Shown here in pieces: positions 45,024 to 54,602 of a stretch of DNA of 64,000 nt. The notes below the pieces were generated by a model that searched no databases, was not told the origin of the DNA, and saw nothing but the letters and a program-made list of their open reading frames with translations. The position numbers and the translations under genes were made by a program. The stretch comes from Ignavibacterium sp. (lineage in GTDB: Bacteria > Bacteroidota > Ignavibacteria > Ignavibacteriales > Ignavibacteriaceae), in contig JAGXRK010000001.1 in the NCBI GenBank assembly GCA_018335755.1, positions 389,073-453,072 on the forward strand, written 5' to 3'. The stretch's first letter is position 1, and every line of letters begins with the position of its first letter.

Positions 45024-46171
45024 TGATTGCAGAAAAAAATAAAAATATTTTGATTATTGCCGGTGAAGTATCAGGTGATCTTCATGCAGCCGCTCTTGTT
45101 AAAGAACTCAAAGTTTTGGATAATGAAATTAAATTATTCGGTATCGGCGGTGATAAAATGAAGGAAGCCGGTGTTGAGATTATTTATCATCTTAACAAAA
45201 TGGCTTTTATGGGTTTTGCAGAAGTTGTAAAGCATCTTCCTTTTATCAATAAAGTTAAAAAAGAAATTCTTTTTGAAGTCGAAAAGCGAAATGCTAAGTA
45301 TGCAGTGCTGATCGATTATCCGGGATTTAATTTAAACATCGCTAAAAAACTAAAAGTCAGTGGTATTGATATTATATATTATATATCACCGCAAATATGG
45401 GCCTGGGGCGGCGGTAGAATAAAAAAAATACGAGAACTTGTAAACAAAATGCTTGTAGTTTTTCCTTTTGAAGAAAAACTTTACAACGATAATAGTGTTA
45501 ACGCTGAGTTTGTTGGTCATCCGCTTGTTAAAAGATTAGAAGAGCATTGCTTTTTATCGAAAATTGAATTGTTTCAGAAATTGAATTTAGATCAATCAAA
45601 AGAAATATTATTGATTTTACCCGGCAGCAGAAAGCATGAAATAGAAGATATTTTTCCTGAAACAATTAAAGCTGCGTCACGATTAGCAGAAGAATTTAAT
45701 TTTAATGTAGTGGTTGCCTGCTCATCAAATATTGACGTTAAGGTTTTTGAACGATATAAGCAACAGTACAGTTTTAGCGTAATATCAAATTATACTTATG
45801 ATCTTTTAAAAAATGCAAAATTTGGAATTATTAAATCAGGGACGTCAACTCTTGAAGCCGGATTGCTTCAATTGCCCATGGTAATTGTTTATAAAACAAG
45901 CGGATTGACTTACCGAATTGGCAAAGCTTTGATAAAATTGAAGAATATTGGTATGACCAACATAATTTTAGGTGAAACTGTTGTACCTGAGTTGGTGCAG
46001 GATGATGTAAATTCCAATAAAATTTATGAAACGTGCCGAAGCATACTTACAGATAATTCATTATATAAAAAAATAAAAACCAAACTGGGTGATATTCGTA
46101 TTAAGCTTGGTGATAAAAATGCATCTGCTAACGCAGCTAATTCAATTTACAAATTGATGAATGAAGCTTAA
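45023..46171 (+). CDS. lpxB: Lipid-A-disaccharide synthase LpxB
   Basis: A 382-residue GT19 glycosyltransferase joining UDP-diacylglucosamine and lipid X. It has AGEVSGDLHAA near the N-terminus, GIGGDKM, the IDYPGFN and YISPQIWAWGGGR motifs and a C-terminal KSGTSTLEAGL. It acts on the inner face of the inner membrane. It is coupled to the neighbours on both sides (1-bp and 11-bp overlaps). Confidence 0.96.
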   Translation: MIAEKNKNILIIAGEVSGDLHAAALVKELKVLDNEIKLFGIGGDKMKEAGVEIIYHLNKMAFMGFAEVVKHLPFINKVKKEILFEVEKRNAKYAVLIDYPGFNLNIAKKLKVSGIDIIYYISPQIWAWGGGRIKKIRELVNKMLVVFPFEEKLYNDNSVNAEFVGHPLVKRLEEHCFLSKIELFQKLNLDQSKEILLILPGSRKHEIEDIFPETIKAASRLAEEFNFNVVVACSSNIDVKVFERYKQQYSFSVISNYTYDLLKNAKFGIIKSGTSTLEAGLLQLPMVIVYKTSGLTYRIGKALIKLKNIGMTNIILGETVVPELVQDDVNSNKIYETCRSILTDNSLYKKIKTKLGDIRIKLGDKNASANAANSIYKLMNEA

Positions 46172-46820
46172 AGAAATTAAACAGCGTACTTTAAGATTTT
46201 TTGGTTATCTGTTTTTAACTCAAACCGTCAATTTGTTATGTAAATCTTTAAGGATAAACTTTAAGAATAAAGAAGTTATTGAAAAATTGGAATCAGAGAA
46301 TAAGAACTATGTAGTTGCATTCTGGCATGAAACAATGCTGCTTTCGTGGTATTTGCATGGCAGAAATAGCACAGCAGCATTAACCAGCAAAAGTAAGGAT
46401 GGTGATTTGCTCGCAAGACAGTTAAAACATTGGGGTTATGAAGTGGTGAGAGGTTCAAGCAGTAAGGGCGGTGATGTTGCACTTGGAATTATGATCGATT
46501 ATGCAAAGAATAGATATTCAATTGCTGTAACACCTGATGGTCCACGTGGTCCGATTCATAAATTTAAAGCTGGTGCTGTAATCACAGCAAAAAAAAGCGG
46601 AGTGCCACTGGTTTTATTGGGTGTGGCATTCAAAAGAAAAAAACTGCTGAAAAGCTGGGATAGATTTCAGGTCCCTGTTTTTTTTACTAAAGCAAATGCG
46701 ATTTACTCTGATCCGATTTACATTGACAGAAACCTAAGTTATGAAGAAACGTCAGAAGTGATTAGTGATTGTGAAAATAAATTGATCGAACTGCAAACTG
46801 AAGCCGGAAGGTTTTCTTAG
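46161..46820 (+). CDS. DUF374 lysophospholipid acyltransferase-like protein
   Basis: A 219-residue protein of the DUF374 family, related to LpxL-type acyltransferases. It has AFWHETML at the acyltransferase motif I position, SKSKDGDLLARQL, VRGSSSKGG and TPDGPRGPIHKFKAG. It sits between lpxB and lpxK, so it probably acylates or modifies lipid A or its precursor; the family function is not firmly established. It overlaps lpxB by 11 bp. Confidence 0.85.
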   Translation: MKLKEIKQRTLRFFGYLFLTQTVNLLCKSLRINFKNKEVIEKLESENKNYVVAFWHETMLLSWYLHGRNSTAALTSKSKDGDLLARQLKHWGYEVVRGSSSKGGDVALGIMIDYAKNRYSIAVTPDGPRGPIHKFKAGAVITAKKSGVPLVLLGVAFKRKKLLKSWDRFQVPVFFTKANAIYSDPIYIDRNLSYEETSEVISDCENKLIELQTEAGRFS

Positions 46821-46822
46821 AA

Positions 46823-47872
46823 ATGAATTTATTAAGATTCATCCTGCTGCCCTTTGCACCTGTTTACGGGTTAGTAATCCGTATCAGAAATATGTTCTTT
46901 GATAAAAATGTTTTTAAGTCTGTTAAGGTTAAAGCAAAAGTTATCTCTGTTGGTAATCTCACTGTAGGCGGTTCAGGTAAAACACCAATGGTTATTTACC
47001 TGATTGAACTTATAAAATCTGCAGGCAGAAAGGTTGGAGTTTTAAGCCGCGGATATGGAAGATCATCAATAGGATACATACTTGTTTCGGATGGTAATCA
47101 AATGCTATCAACTGTTGAGCAATCAGGCGATGAAATATATCACACTGCAATTGAAACAAAAGTTCCTGCAGCAGTTTGTGAAAGAAGAGTTCAGGGCGCC
47201 AAAAGATTAATAAAAGATACTGGCATCAATACTATTGTGCTTGATGATGCATTTCAGCATCGATGGATATGCAGGGATTTAGACTTATTGATTATTGATC
47301 AGGATTTTTTTAATTCAAATGATACTTTAATTCATAGCTATATTCCTGTTGGTATTATGAGGGAAGGTTTCGGATCAATTAAAAGAGCTGATGCTGTAAT
47401 TCTTAACAGAAAATTCTCTGATAAGTTAAAGATTCCTGAAAACCGGAAGCAATATTTAACCGGTAAACAGATTTTTACTTGTTTCTACAAAGCTGTTGAG
47501 TTTGTTGATGTCATCCGTAATATTCATTACACAATTGAAGAGTTTAACGGACAGAAAGGCTTGATATTATCAGGAATTGCTAATCCCGAATCTTTTTTAA
47601 AAGTGCTTAAGCAAACCGGTGTGGAAGTAAATAACCAGATGATTTTCAGGGATCATAAAGAGTATACGTTAAAGGAAGTTCAGCAGATAAGAAGAAGATT
47701 TTATACAACAAATTCTCATTCGGTAATAACTACAGAAAAAGATGCGGTAAAGCTCACAAAATTTTCCCGTGAATTTGACGATATTGATATCTTCTATCTG
47801 AAAATAAAATTATGTATGGATGATGAAGAGTTATTCCAAAAGTATTTGATAAAAAAACTAAATGACAAATAA
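46823..47872 (+). CDS. lpxK: Tetraacyldisaccharide 4'-kinase LpxK
   Basis: A 349-residue membrane-anchored kinase that adds the 4'-phosphate to lipid A precursor. It has Walker A VGNLTVGGSGKTP, LSRGYGR, the DDAFQHR motif and a C-terminal TTEKDAVKL. It lies 2 bp after the DUF374 gene and closes the lipid A row. Confidence 0.95.
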   Translation: MNLLRFILLPFAPVYGLVIRIRNMFFDKNVFKSVKVKAKVISVGNLTVGGSGKTPMVIYLIELIKSAGRKVGVLSRGYGRSSIGYILVSDGNQMLSTVEQSGDEIYHTAIETKVPAAVCERRVQGAKRLIKDTGINTIVLDDAFQHRWICRDLDLLIIDQDFFNSNDTLIHSYIPVGIMREGFGSIKRADAVILNRKFSDKLKIPENRKQYLTGKQIFTCFYKAVEFVDVIRNIHYTIEEFNGQKGLILSGIANPESFLKVLKQTGVEVNNQMIFRDHKEYTLKEVQQIRRRFYTTNSHSVITTEKDAVKLTKFSREFDDIDIFYLKIKLCMDDEELFQKYLIKKLNDK

Positions 47873-47913
47873 TTAATATTAGCTAAACGATAAAAACTAC
47901 GGAGGTTATATAA

Positions 47914-50712
47914 ATGGCTAAAGGTAAAAAATACGTTTACTTCTTCGGAGGTAAAAAAGCTGAAGGTAAAGCTGAAATGAAATCACTTCTCGGCGGTAAA
48001 GGTGCAAACCTTGCTGAGATGGTTAATATTGGTTTACCGGTTCCTGCAGGATTCACAATTACAACAGAAGTCTGTACCTACTTTTACGATAATAAGAAAA
48101 AATATCCTAAAGAGTTAAAGGCTCAGGTTATTGATGCTATTAAAAAAGTTGAGAAGGAAATGGGCGCAATATTCGGCGATCATAAAAATCCGCTTCTGCT
48201 TTCTGTGCGCTCTGGTGCTCGTGCGTCAATGCCGGGAATGATGGATACAGTTCTTAATCTTGGTTTGAACGACATAACAGTTCAGGCCCTCATTGAAAAA
48301 ACTAATAATCCAAGGTTTGCTTATGATTCATACAGAAGATTTGTTCAGATGTACGGTGATGTCGTCCTGGGTTTAAAGCCTGTTGACAAACATGAACACG
48401 ATCCATTCGAAGTAATAATGGATGCAAAGAAAGAAGCAAAGGGAGTTACACTTGATACAGAACTTTCCGCTGATGATTTGAAAGAGCTTGTAGCTGAATT
48501 TAAAGAAGCAATTAAGGAAAAAACAGGAAATAATTTTCCGGACGATCCGATGGAACAGCTTTGGGGTTCTGTCGGTGCAGTATTCACATCCTGGATGAAC
48601 GAAAGGGCAATAGTTTACCGAAAACTTAATAATATTCCGGCTAGTTGGGGTACTGCTGTTAATGTTCAGTCAATGGTATTCGGAAATATGGGAGAAGACT
48701 CCGGAACAGGTGTAGCGTTTACACGCGATCCTGCCACAGGTGAAAATGTTTTCTATGGTGAATATTTATTTAATGCTCAGGGTGAGGACGTTGTTGCAGG
48801 AACTAGAACTCCGCTCCCTATTGCACAGCTTGAGAAAGAATCACCTGTTCTCTATAAAGAACTTGATAAGTACAGAATAGTTCTTGATAAACATTATAAA
48901 GATATGATGGATATCGAGTTCACAATTCAGCAGGGTAAATTGTGGATGTTACAATGCCGTGTTGGTAAGAGAACCGGATTTGCTGCCATTCAAATGGCTG
49001 TTGATATGGTTAAAGAAAGGTTAATCACTAAAGAAGATGCAATATTAAGAATTGAGCCTAATCAATTAAATCAATTGCTCAGACCAATCTTCGATGTTGA
49101 AGAAAAAAGAAAAGTAATCGAATCAGGTAAACTCCTTGCAAAAGGATTAAATGCCGGTCCCGGTGCCGCATCAGGTAAGGTTGCATTAAGTGCACAGGAT
49201 GCAGAGGAAATGGCAAAGAATGGTGATAAAGTAATTCTGGTAAGAGTTGAAACGTCTCCGGAAGATATAAAAGGAATGGATGCTTCTGAGGGTATTCTTA
49301 CTGCAAGAGGAGGAATGACTTCACACGCAGCACTCGTTGCAAGACAAATGGGTAAAGTTTGTGTCGCAGGCTGCGGAGCATTAAAGATCAATTATAAAGA
49401 GAGAACTATAACCGTTGAAGGAATGGATATAGTCGTAAAAGAAGGCGATTATATTTCGATTGATGGAAGTACAGGCGAAGTGATTGCCGGTAAACTTGAA
49501 ACCAAGCCTTCTGAAGTAATTCAGGTTCTGATTACCAAAACTCTTGATGCAAAAGATTCACCTGTGTTCAATACATACAACAGTTTAATGACCTGGGCTG
49601 ATAAGATCAGAACAATGAATATTAGAACAAATGCCGATCAGCCTGATCAGTCATCTAATGCAATAGCCTTTGGTGCTGAAGGTATCGGACTTTGCAGAAC
49701 CGAACATATGTTCTTCGGTGAACAAAGAATTATGTCTGTAAGGAAAATGATCGTTGCTGATTCGGTTGAAGACAGAAAATCGGCTCTTGCTGAACTTCTT
49801 CCATTGCAGAGAGAAGACTTCGAAGGAATATTCAGAGCAATGAAAGGATATCCTGTAACAATAAGAACATTAGATCCGCCATTGCATGAATTCTTGCCTC
49901 ATTCAGCAAGAGAAATTGAAGAACTTGCCAATTCATTGGGAATTTCTGAAATCAAACTAAGAGAAAAGATTGAAAGTCTCCACGAGTTCAATCCTATGCT
50001 TGGATTCAGAGGCTGTCGTCTTGGTGTGCTTTATCCCGAAATAACTGAAATGCAGGCTCGGGCAATAATCGAAGCAGCAGTTAATGTAGCAAGTGAAGGT
50101 ATGAAAGTAAAACCTGAAATAATGATTCCATTAACAAGTCACGTTAATGAATTCAAACTTCAGGAAGATATTGTAAGAAGAGTGGCAAAAGACGTTATGC
50201 AGGAAAAAGGTAAAAAGATTAGTTACCTCGTTGGAACAATGATCGAGCTTCCGCGTGCTTGTGTAACTGCTGATGAAATTGCTGAACGTGCGGAGTTCTT
50301 CAGCTTTGGTACAAATGATCTTACTCAAACTACATTCGGACTTTCACGTGATGATGCAGGTAAATTCTTACCTCTTTATGTTCAGAATGACATATTGCCT
50401 AATGATCCTTTTGAAGCATTAGATCAATCTGGTGTCGGCCTGTTAGTGAAAATGGGTACAGACAAAGGAAGAGCAACCAAACCCGATCTTAAAGTAGGAA
50501 TTTGCGGTGAACACGGCGGTGAACCATCTTCTGTGGAATTCTGTCACAGGGTTGGAATGGATTACGTTAGCTGCTCGCCATTCAGAGTTCCGATAGCAAG
50601 ATTAGCTGCTGCCAGAGCGGTTCTTAATGAATCAAAAAATAAAAAAGCTTCAAAGAAAACAGTTAAAAAGATCATAAAAAAAACTGTTAAAGCTAAATCT
50701 GGAAAGAAATAA
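47914..50712 (+). CDS. ppdK: Pyruvate, phosphate dikinase
   Basis: A 932-residue PPDK interconverting pyruvate + ATP + Pi and phosphoenolpyruvate + AMP + PPi. It has an N-terminal ATP-grasp region ([26 protein letters not shown]), the swivelling phosphohistidine domain (His471 in GGMTSHAAL) and a C-terminal PEP/pyruvate barrel ([15 protein letters not shown]). GGAGG precedes the ATG. The last about 22 residues are a Lys-rich extension ([17 protein letters not shown]) beyond the normal family end. It gives the cell a reversible, PPi-linked pyruvate/PEP step suited to fermentative growth. Confidence 0.96.
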   Translation: MAKGKKYVYFFGGKKAEGKAEMKSLLGGKGANLAEMVNIGLPVPAGFTITTEVCTYFYDNKKKYPKELKAQVIDAIKKVEKEMGAIFGDHKNPLLLSVRSGARASMPGMMDTVLNLGLNDITVQALIEKTNNPRFAYDSYRRFVQMYGDVVLGLKPVDKHEHDPFEVIMDAKKEAKGVTLDTELSADDLKELVAEFKEAIKEKTGNNFPDDPMEQLWGSVGAVFTSWMNERAIVYRKLNNIPASWGTAVNVQSMVFGNMGEDSGTGVAFTRDPATGENVFYGEYLFNAQGEDVVAGTRTPLPIAQLEKESPVLYKELDKYRIVLDKHYKDMMDIEFTIQQGKLWMLQCRVGKRTGFAAIQMAVDMVKERLITKEDAILRIEPNQLNQLLRPIFDVEEKRKVIESGKLLAKGLNAGPGAASGKVALSAQDAEEMAKNGDKVILVRVETSPEDIKGMDASEGILTARGGMTSHAALVARQMGKVCVAGCGALKINYKERTITVEGMDIVVKEGDYISIDGSTGEVIAGKLETKPSEVIQVLITKTLDAKDSPVFNTYNSLMTWADKIRTMNIRTNADQPDQSSNAIAFGAEGIGLCRTEHMFFGEQRIMSVRKMIVADSVEDRKSALAELLPLQREDFEGIFRAMKGYPVTIRTLDPPLHEFLPHSAREIEELANSLGISEIKLREKIESLHEFNPMLGFRGCRLGVLYPEITEMQARAIIEAAVNVASEGMKVKPEIMIPLTSHVNEFKLQEDIVRRVAKDVMQEKGKKISYLVGTMIELPRACVTADEIAERAEFFSFGTNDLTQTTFGLSRDDAGKFLPLYVQNDILPNDPFEALDQSGVGLLVKMGTDKGRATKPDLKVGICGEHGGEPSSVEFCHRVGMDYVSCSPFRVPIARLAAARAVLNESKNKKASKKTVKKIIKKTVKAKSGKK

Positions 50713-50729
50713 TTAAATAAATCAGTATT

Positions 50730-50760
50730 GGACCGGAAAATATAATTTCCGGTTCAGTCC
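50730..50760 (+). terminator. Hairpin after ppdK
   Basis: CCGGAAA (50733-50739) pairs with TTTCCGG (50746-50752); outer GGAC/GTCC (50730-50733 and 50757-50760) could add a second stem. No strong T run follows, so it may be a weak terminator or an mRNA 3' end. Confidence 0.5.
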
Positions 50761-50792
50761 TATAATTAAAATAACTAATTAAGGTAGGTAGA

Positions 50793-51824
50793 ATGAAATT
50801 ATCAGATTTCAAATACAATTTACCTAAGACTGCCATTGCCAAATATCCGGTAAGTCCAAGGGATAAAGCCAAACTTATGGTGCTTAACCGTGAGACCGGT
50901 GAAATTGATGACAAAAAATTCACCAATGTTGTTGACTATATGAATGAAGGTGATGTAATGGTGGTGAATGAAACACGTGTGTTTCAGGCAAGGTTGTACG
51001 GTAAGAAAGAGAAAACGAATGCAAAGATAGAAGTATTTCTGTTACGTGAATTAAATAAAGAAGACTGCATCTGGGATGTTATTGTTGATCCGGCACGTAA
51101 AGTAAGGATTGGTAATAAAATTTATTTTGATGACAACCTTTGGTGCGAAGTTATTGATAATACAACTTCACGCGGAAGAACTGTTCGCTTTAACAAATCA
51201 GGCGTTTACCATGCAGTTGAAAAACTTGGTCTTACTCCTCTCCCTCCATATATTAAAAGGGATCCGGAACCGGCTGATAAAGTAAATTATCAAACTGTTT
51301 ATGCTAAAGTTGATGGTGCTGTTGCTGCTCCTACCGCAGGGCTTCATTTTACAGAGAAACTTATCAGCAAGATTGAGAAGAAAGGAATAAAGATCGTTCC
51401 TGTTATTCTGCATATCGGTCTGGGAACATTTCGTCCCGTTGAAGTTGAAGATCTTACAAAACATAAAATGGATTCGGAGTATTATGAAATATCAGCACAC
51501 TCTGCCGATGTTATAAATAAAGCAATGAGTCATAAGAAAAATGTTTTTGTTGTTGGAACAAGCGCTTGCCGTGCACTTGAAACAAGTACAACAGCAGACG
51601 GCCTTGTGAAACAGGGAAGAGGATGGACAGATAAGTTTATTTATCCGCAGTATGTTTTTAAAATAACAACTAAGCTGATTACAAATTTCCATGCTCCGGA
51701 ATCAACTTTGTTAATGCTTGCAGGTGCATTTGCTGATACTGATTTTATTATGAAAGCTTATAAAAAAGCTCTCAAAGAAAAATATCGTTTTCTCAGCTAT
51801 GGCGATGCAATGCTTATTGTTTAG
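50793..51824 (+). CDS. queA: tRNA preQ1 ribosyltransferase-isomerase QueA
   Basis: A 343-residue enzyme that transfers the ribosyl moiety of S-adenosylmethionine to preQ1 in tRNA, making epoxyqueuosine. Family motifs: YPVSPRDKAKLMVLNR near the N-terminus, NETRVFQARLYG, PTAGLHFT, HIGLGTFRPV and TNFHAPESTLLML. With queC and queF at 33-34 kb it covers much of the queuosine pathway. ispD follows 6 bp after its stop. AAGGTAGGTAG precedes the ATG. Confidence 0.96.
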   Translation: MKLSDFKYNLPKTAIAKYPVSPRDKAKLMVLNRETGEIDDKKFTNVVDYMNEGDVMVVNETRVFQARLYGKKEKTNAKIEVFLLRELNKEDCIWDVIVDPARKVRIGNKIYFDDNLWCEVIDNTTSRGRTVRFNKSGVYHAVEKLGLTPLPPYIKRDPEPADKVNYQTVYAKVDGAVAAPTAGLHFTEKLISKIEKKGIKIVPVILHIGLGTFRPVEVEDLTKHKMDSEYYEISAHSADVINKAMSHKKNVFVVGTSACRALETSTTADGLVKQGRGWTDKFIYPQYVFKITTKLITNFHAPESTLLMLAGAFADTDFIMKAYKKALKEKYRFLSYGDAMLIV

Positions 51825-51830
51825 GAAAAA

Positions 51831-52520
51831 ATGAAAGCTGTTGCAATCATTCCCGCAGGAGGCCAAGGTTTACGGACCGGCATTACTAAAAAAGGTAATG
51901 CCGTTCCTAAACAATATCTTAAAATAAATGACAAAGAATTAATCGTTTATACTCTCCGGACCTTTCAAAAAAATAAACTTATAGATAGAATTATAGTTGC
52001 GGCGGAACCTGAATATTTTGATTTGCTTTTACGGCTTGCAAAAAAGTATAAGCTGACTAAACTTAAGCTTATTGTTGAAGGCGGTGCAACAAGACAGGAC
52101 TCTGTTTATAATGCTTTGCTTTCTTCGGAAGCCGATTCAAACGATTTAATTGTTGTTCACGACGCTGCAAGAGCCTTGCTTCCGGATGAAGTTTTAACCA
52201 ATGCAATAAACACAGCTAAGAAAACGGGCAATGCACTTGTTTGTATCAGGGCAAAAGATACATTGATTAAAGGCAAACAAACCGTTGAGGAATATCTGAA
52301 CAGGGATGAAGTTTATAATGTGCAGACCCCGCAGATTTTTAAGTATAAAGATCTTCTTAAAGCAATGAATAAATCCAACCGGGAAAATTTTATCGGGACA
52401 GATGAATCGATGCTTGTTAAAAGAACCGGAAGGAAAGTTAATATTGTGGAAGGCTCTGTGTTTAACTTTAAAGTTACAACAAAAGAAGACATTGAATTGT
52501 TTAAGAAATTAATTAAATAA
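51831..52520 (+). CDS. ispD: 2-C-methyl-D-erythritol 4-phosphate cytidylyltransferase IspD
   Basis: A 229-residue nucleotidyltransferase of the non-mevalonate isoprenoid pathway: N-terminal IIPAGGQGLRTG (a variant of the usual AAGxGxRMG), KQYLKINDKE, VEGGATRQDSVYNAL, VHDAARAL, and C-terminal GTDESMLVKRTG. It makes CDP-methylerythritol. It is probably co-transcribed with queA; ispF is not adjacent. Confidence 0.94.
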   Translation: MKAVAIIPAGGQGLRTGITKKGNAVPKQYLKINDKELIVYTLRTFQKNKLIDRIIVAAEPEYFDLLLRLAKKYKLTKLKLIVEGGATRQDSVYNALLSSEADSNDLIVVHDAARALLPDEVLTNAINTAKKTGNALVCIRAKDTLIKGKQTVEEYLNRDEVYNVQTPQIFKYKDLLKAMNKSNRENFIGTDESMLVKRTGRKVNIVEGSVFNFKVTTKEDIELFKKLIK

Positions 52521-52526
52521 TTCTTC

Positions 52527-52994
52527 CTACGTCAGATCCGCATATTTGCCATTAATCACGTTTACTAAATCATCCGCTCTCAGTAGTATTTGTGTACCTC
52601 TTATACCTGCACTGAAATAAACCTTATCAAACAACTGTGCATTTTCATCGATATAAGTCGGATAAAGTTTTTTCATTCCGATAGGTGAGCATCCTCCCCG
52701 TACATAACCTGTTAGAGGCAGCAATTCTTTTTGCTTTATCATTTCCACTTTTTTATTACTACTGGCAATGGCAGCTTTTTTCAGATCAAGTTCTGCTGTA
52801 ACCGGAATGCAGAATACAACCAGTCCAGTTTTATCTCCTCTACCGACTAATGTTTTAAATACAGAATCCGGATCAGCATTTATTTTTTGCGCAACAGTTT
52901 CACCGCTGAGGTCTTCATTATCGACTTCGTAATCAAAGGTATGAAATGAAATTCCTTTTGATTCAAGAATTCTTATTGCGTTGGTTTTGGGCAT
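52527..52994 (-). CDS. ybaK: YbaK/EbsC-type Cys-tRNA(Pro) deacylase
   Basis: A 155-residue single-domain trans-editing protein. It has VFKTLVGRG, the conserved Lys-x-Leu region, and GYVRGGCSPIGMKK, the YbaK signature. It clears Cys mischarged on tRNA(Pro). It is convergent with ispD (6 bp between stops) and is the last gene on this strand after the two ABC ATPase genes. Confidence 0.9.
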   Translation of the reverse strand: MPKTNAIRILESKGISFHTFDYEVDNEDLSGETVAQKINADPDSVFKTLVGRGDKTGLVVFCIPVTAELDLKKAAIASSNKKVEMIKQKELLPLTGYVRGGCSPIGMKKLYPTYIDENAQLFDKVYFSAGIRGTQILLRADDLVNVINGKYADLT

Positions 52995-53014
52995 GATAAG
53001 CGAGGATTGAAATT

Positions 53015-53782
53015 CTATCTTTCAATTTCAAGTTTTGCTGATGTAATTAGCTTCTTTGTATGATCAGATTCCGGATTTATAAATATTTTCTCAGTTTCCC
53101 CAATCTCTACAATTTTTCCTTCAGATAAAATCATTATCCTGCTGCAAAGCAATTTCAGTATTTTCAGATCGTGGGATATAATAATAAGCGATACTTTTTT
53201 CTGATCAGATATTCTTTTGATGAGTTGAATAAAATTCAATTGTGATTCAACATCCTGTGCGGAAAATGGTTCATCGAGAATTAGGATTTCCGGTTCAACA
53301 GAAATTATTCTTGCAAGCGCAACTCTTTGCTGTTCGCCTCCGCTGAGTTCATAACCTCGTCTTGAAAGAAAACTTTCGTCCAGTCCGACAGTCCTTAATG
53401 AGTTCAGTATCAGTTCATTAACATTAATGGTCTCACCAAATCTTATTATTATTGCTTCTTCAATAATGTCGCCAACTTTGCGGATTGGATTTAGTATTTC
53501 GCTGCTGTTCTGAAATAATATCTGAACTGGTTTTGTTTTTATTTTTGTCCAATCATTTTTGAAGTTAAATTCTAATTTTCGATCATAGAGTGAATGAACT
53601 CCGGCTAATATCTTTGCTAAAGTAGTTTTACCGCTGCCTGATGCGCCTGCGATTCCCAGAATTTCGTTCTCAAATAATTCGAACGAAATATTTTTAAGAA
53701 TTTCTGTGGTTTTACTTTTATTGAAAAGCTCATTCGAGGGAGCACCATAAGAAATGTTTTCTGACTTTAACAAAATATTCAT
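53015..53782 (-). CDS. Oligopeptide ABC transporter ATPase (DppF/OppF-like)
   Basis: A 255-residue ABC ATPase: Walker A GASGSGKTT, Q loop ILFQNS, signature LSGGEQQRVALARI, Walker B ILILDEPF, and switch His in IIISHD. It pairs with the ATPase encoded just upstream (ATGA overlap), as in DppD/DppF or OppD/OppF. The usual C-terminal oligopeptide/nickel cysteine motif of this family is absent or shortened. The membrane and binding subunits are divergently transcribed from 54603. Confidence 0.9.
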   Translation of the reverse strand: MNILLKSENISYGAPSNELFNKSKTTEILKNISFELFENEILGIAGASGSGKTTLAKILAGVHSLYDRKLEFNFKNDWTKIKTKPVQILFQNSSEILNPIRKVGDIIEEAIIIRFGETINVNELILNSLRTVGLDESFLSRRGYELSGGEQQRVALARIISVEPEILILDEPFSAQDVESQLNFIQLIKRISDQKKVSLIIISHDLKILKLLCSRIMILSEGKIVEIGETEKIFINPESDHTKKLITSAKLEIER

Positions 53783-54531
53783 CTACTCAACTCTTTATAT
53801 GCATTAATTAATGAAGAATTGGCAGAATGGTCAGAATTGAAAAAAGTATTTGTGTCCACAAATTCTGTTATAGTTCCATCTTTTAGTAATGTGATTTTAT
53901 CAATGATTTTCTCTGCAAACTGAAGATCCTGGGTAACGATCAGTGCGGAGTTATTTCCTGCTTTAACAAAATTCCTAATAGCTTTCAGGAATAAAACAGA
54001 ATTTATAGGATCTATTGCTGAAGTCGGTTCATCAAGAATAATTAATTCTGGTTCAGCACTTAGTGCAAGAACAAAATTAAGTCGCTGCAGCATACCACCG
54101 CTCAACTCGTATGCGTGTTTTTCTGATATTGTTTTGTAGTGAGGTAACTGAAATTGATTGAGAAGTTCATCAATCTTTCCTATTTCACCGCCTGAATTAT
54201 CAAAATAGTATTTGATTGTTTTAAGAGGATCTAAACTTTTTATTGCATCCTGGAAAACATACCTGATGTATTTCTTTCGGATCTTAATCAGTTCATCGGA
54301 CTTAATTTTTAAGATATTAGATTGATTAAAAAAAACGTCGCCCTTCACTTTGTAAAATCGGTAATCGAGCAGCCCGGTAAGGGATTTTATCAATGTTGAT
54401 TTGCCGCTTCCATTGCTGCCAAGAATTGTATATACACAGTTATGCGGAAGTGAAAATGAAATACCGGATAACAATTTCCTGAAGCTGCCCTGCACACTTA
54501 CAGAAATATTTTCAATATTTACATTGAGCAT
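53779..54531 (-). CDS. Oligopeptide ABC transporter ATPase (DppD/OppD-like)
   Basis: A 250-residue ABC ATPase: Walker A GSNGSGKST, Q loop YVFQDA, signature LSGGMLQRLNFVLALS, Walker B LIILDEPTSAIDP, switch region VTQDLQ where His is replaced by Gln. It partners the downstream ATPase. I chose ATG 54531, where the ABC fold starts; a TTG at 54558 gives nine extra residues. It is divergent from the binding-protein gene across a 71-bp gap. Confidence 0.88.
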   Translation of the reverse strand: MLNVNIENISVSVQGSFRKLLSGISFSLPHNCVYTILGSNGSGKSTLIKSLTGLLDYRFYKVKGDVFFNQSNILKIKSDELIKIRKKYIRYVFQDAIKSLDPLKTIKYYFDNSGGEIGKIDELLNQFQLPHYKTISEKHAYELSGGMLQRLNFVLALSAEPELIILDEPTSAIDPINSVLFLKAIRNFVKAGNNSALIVTQDLQFAEKIIDKITLLKDGTITEFVDTNTFFNSDHSANSSLINAYKELSR

Positions 54532-54602
54532 TAAAATGTTTTTGTTATTGTTGAGCAAAATAATAAATTAAAATCACAATTATTCCTTATTATTCTACTG
54601 TT

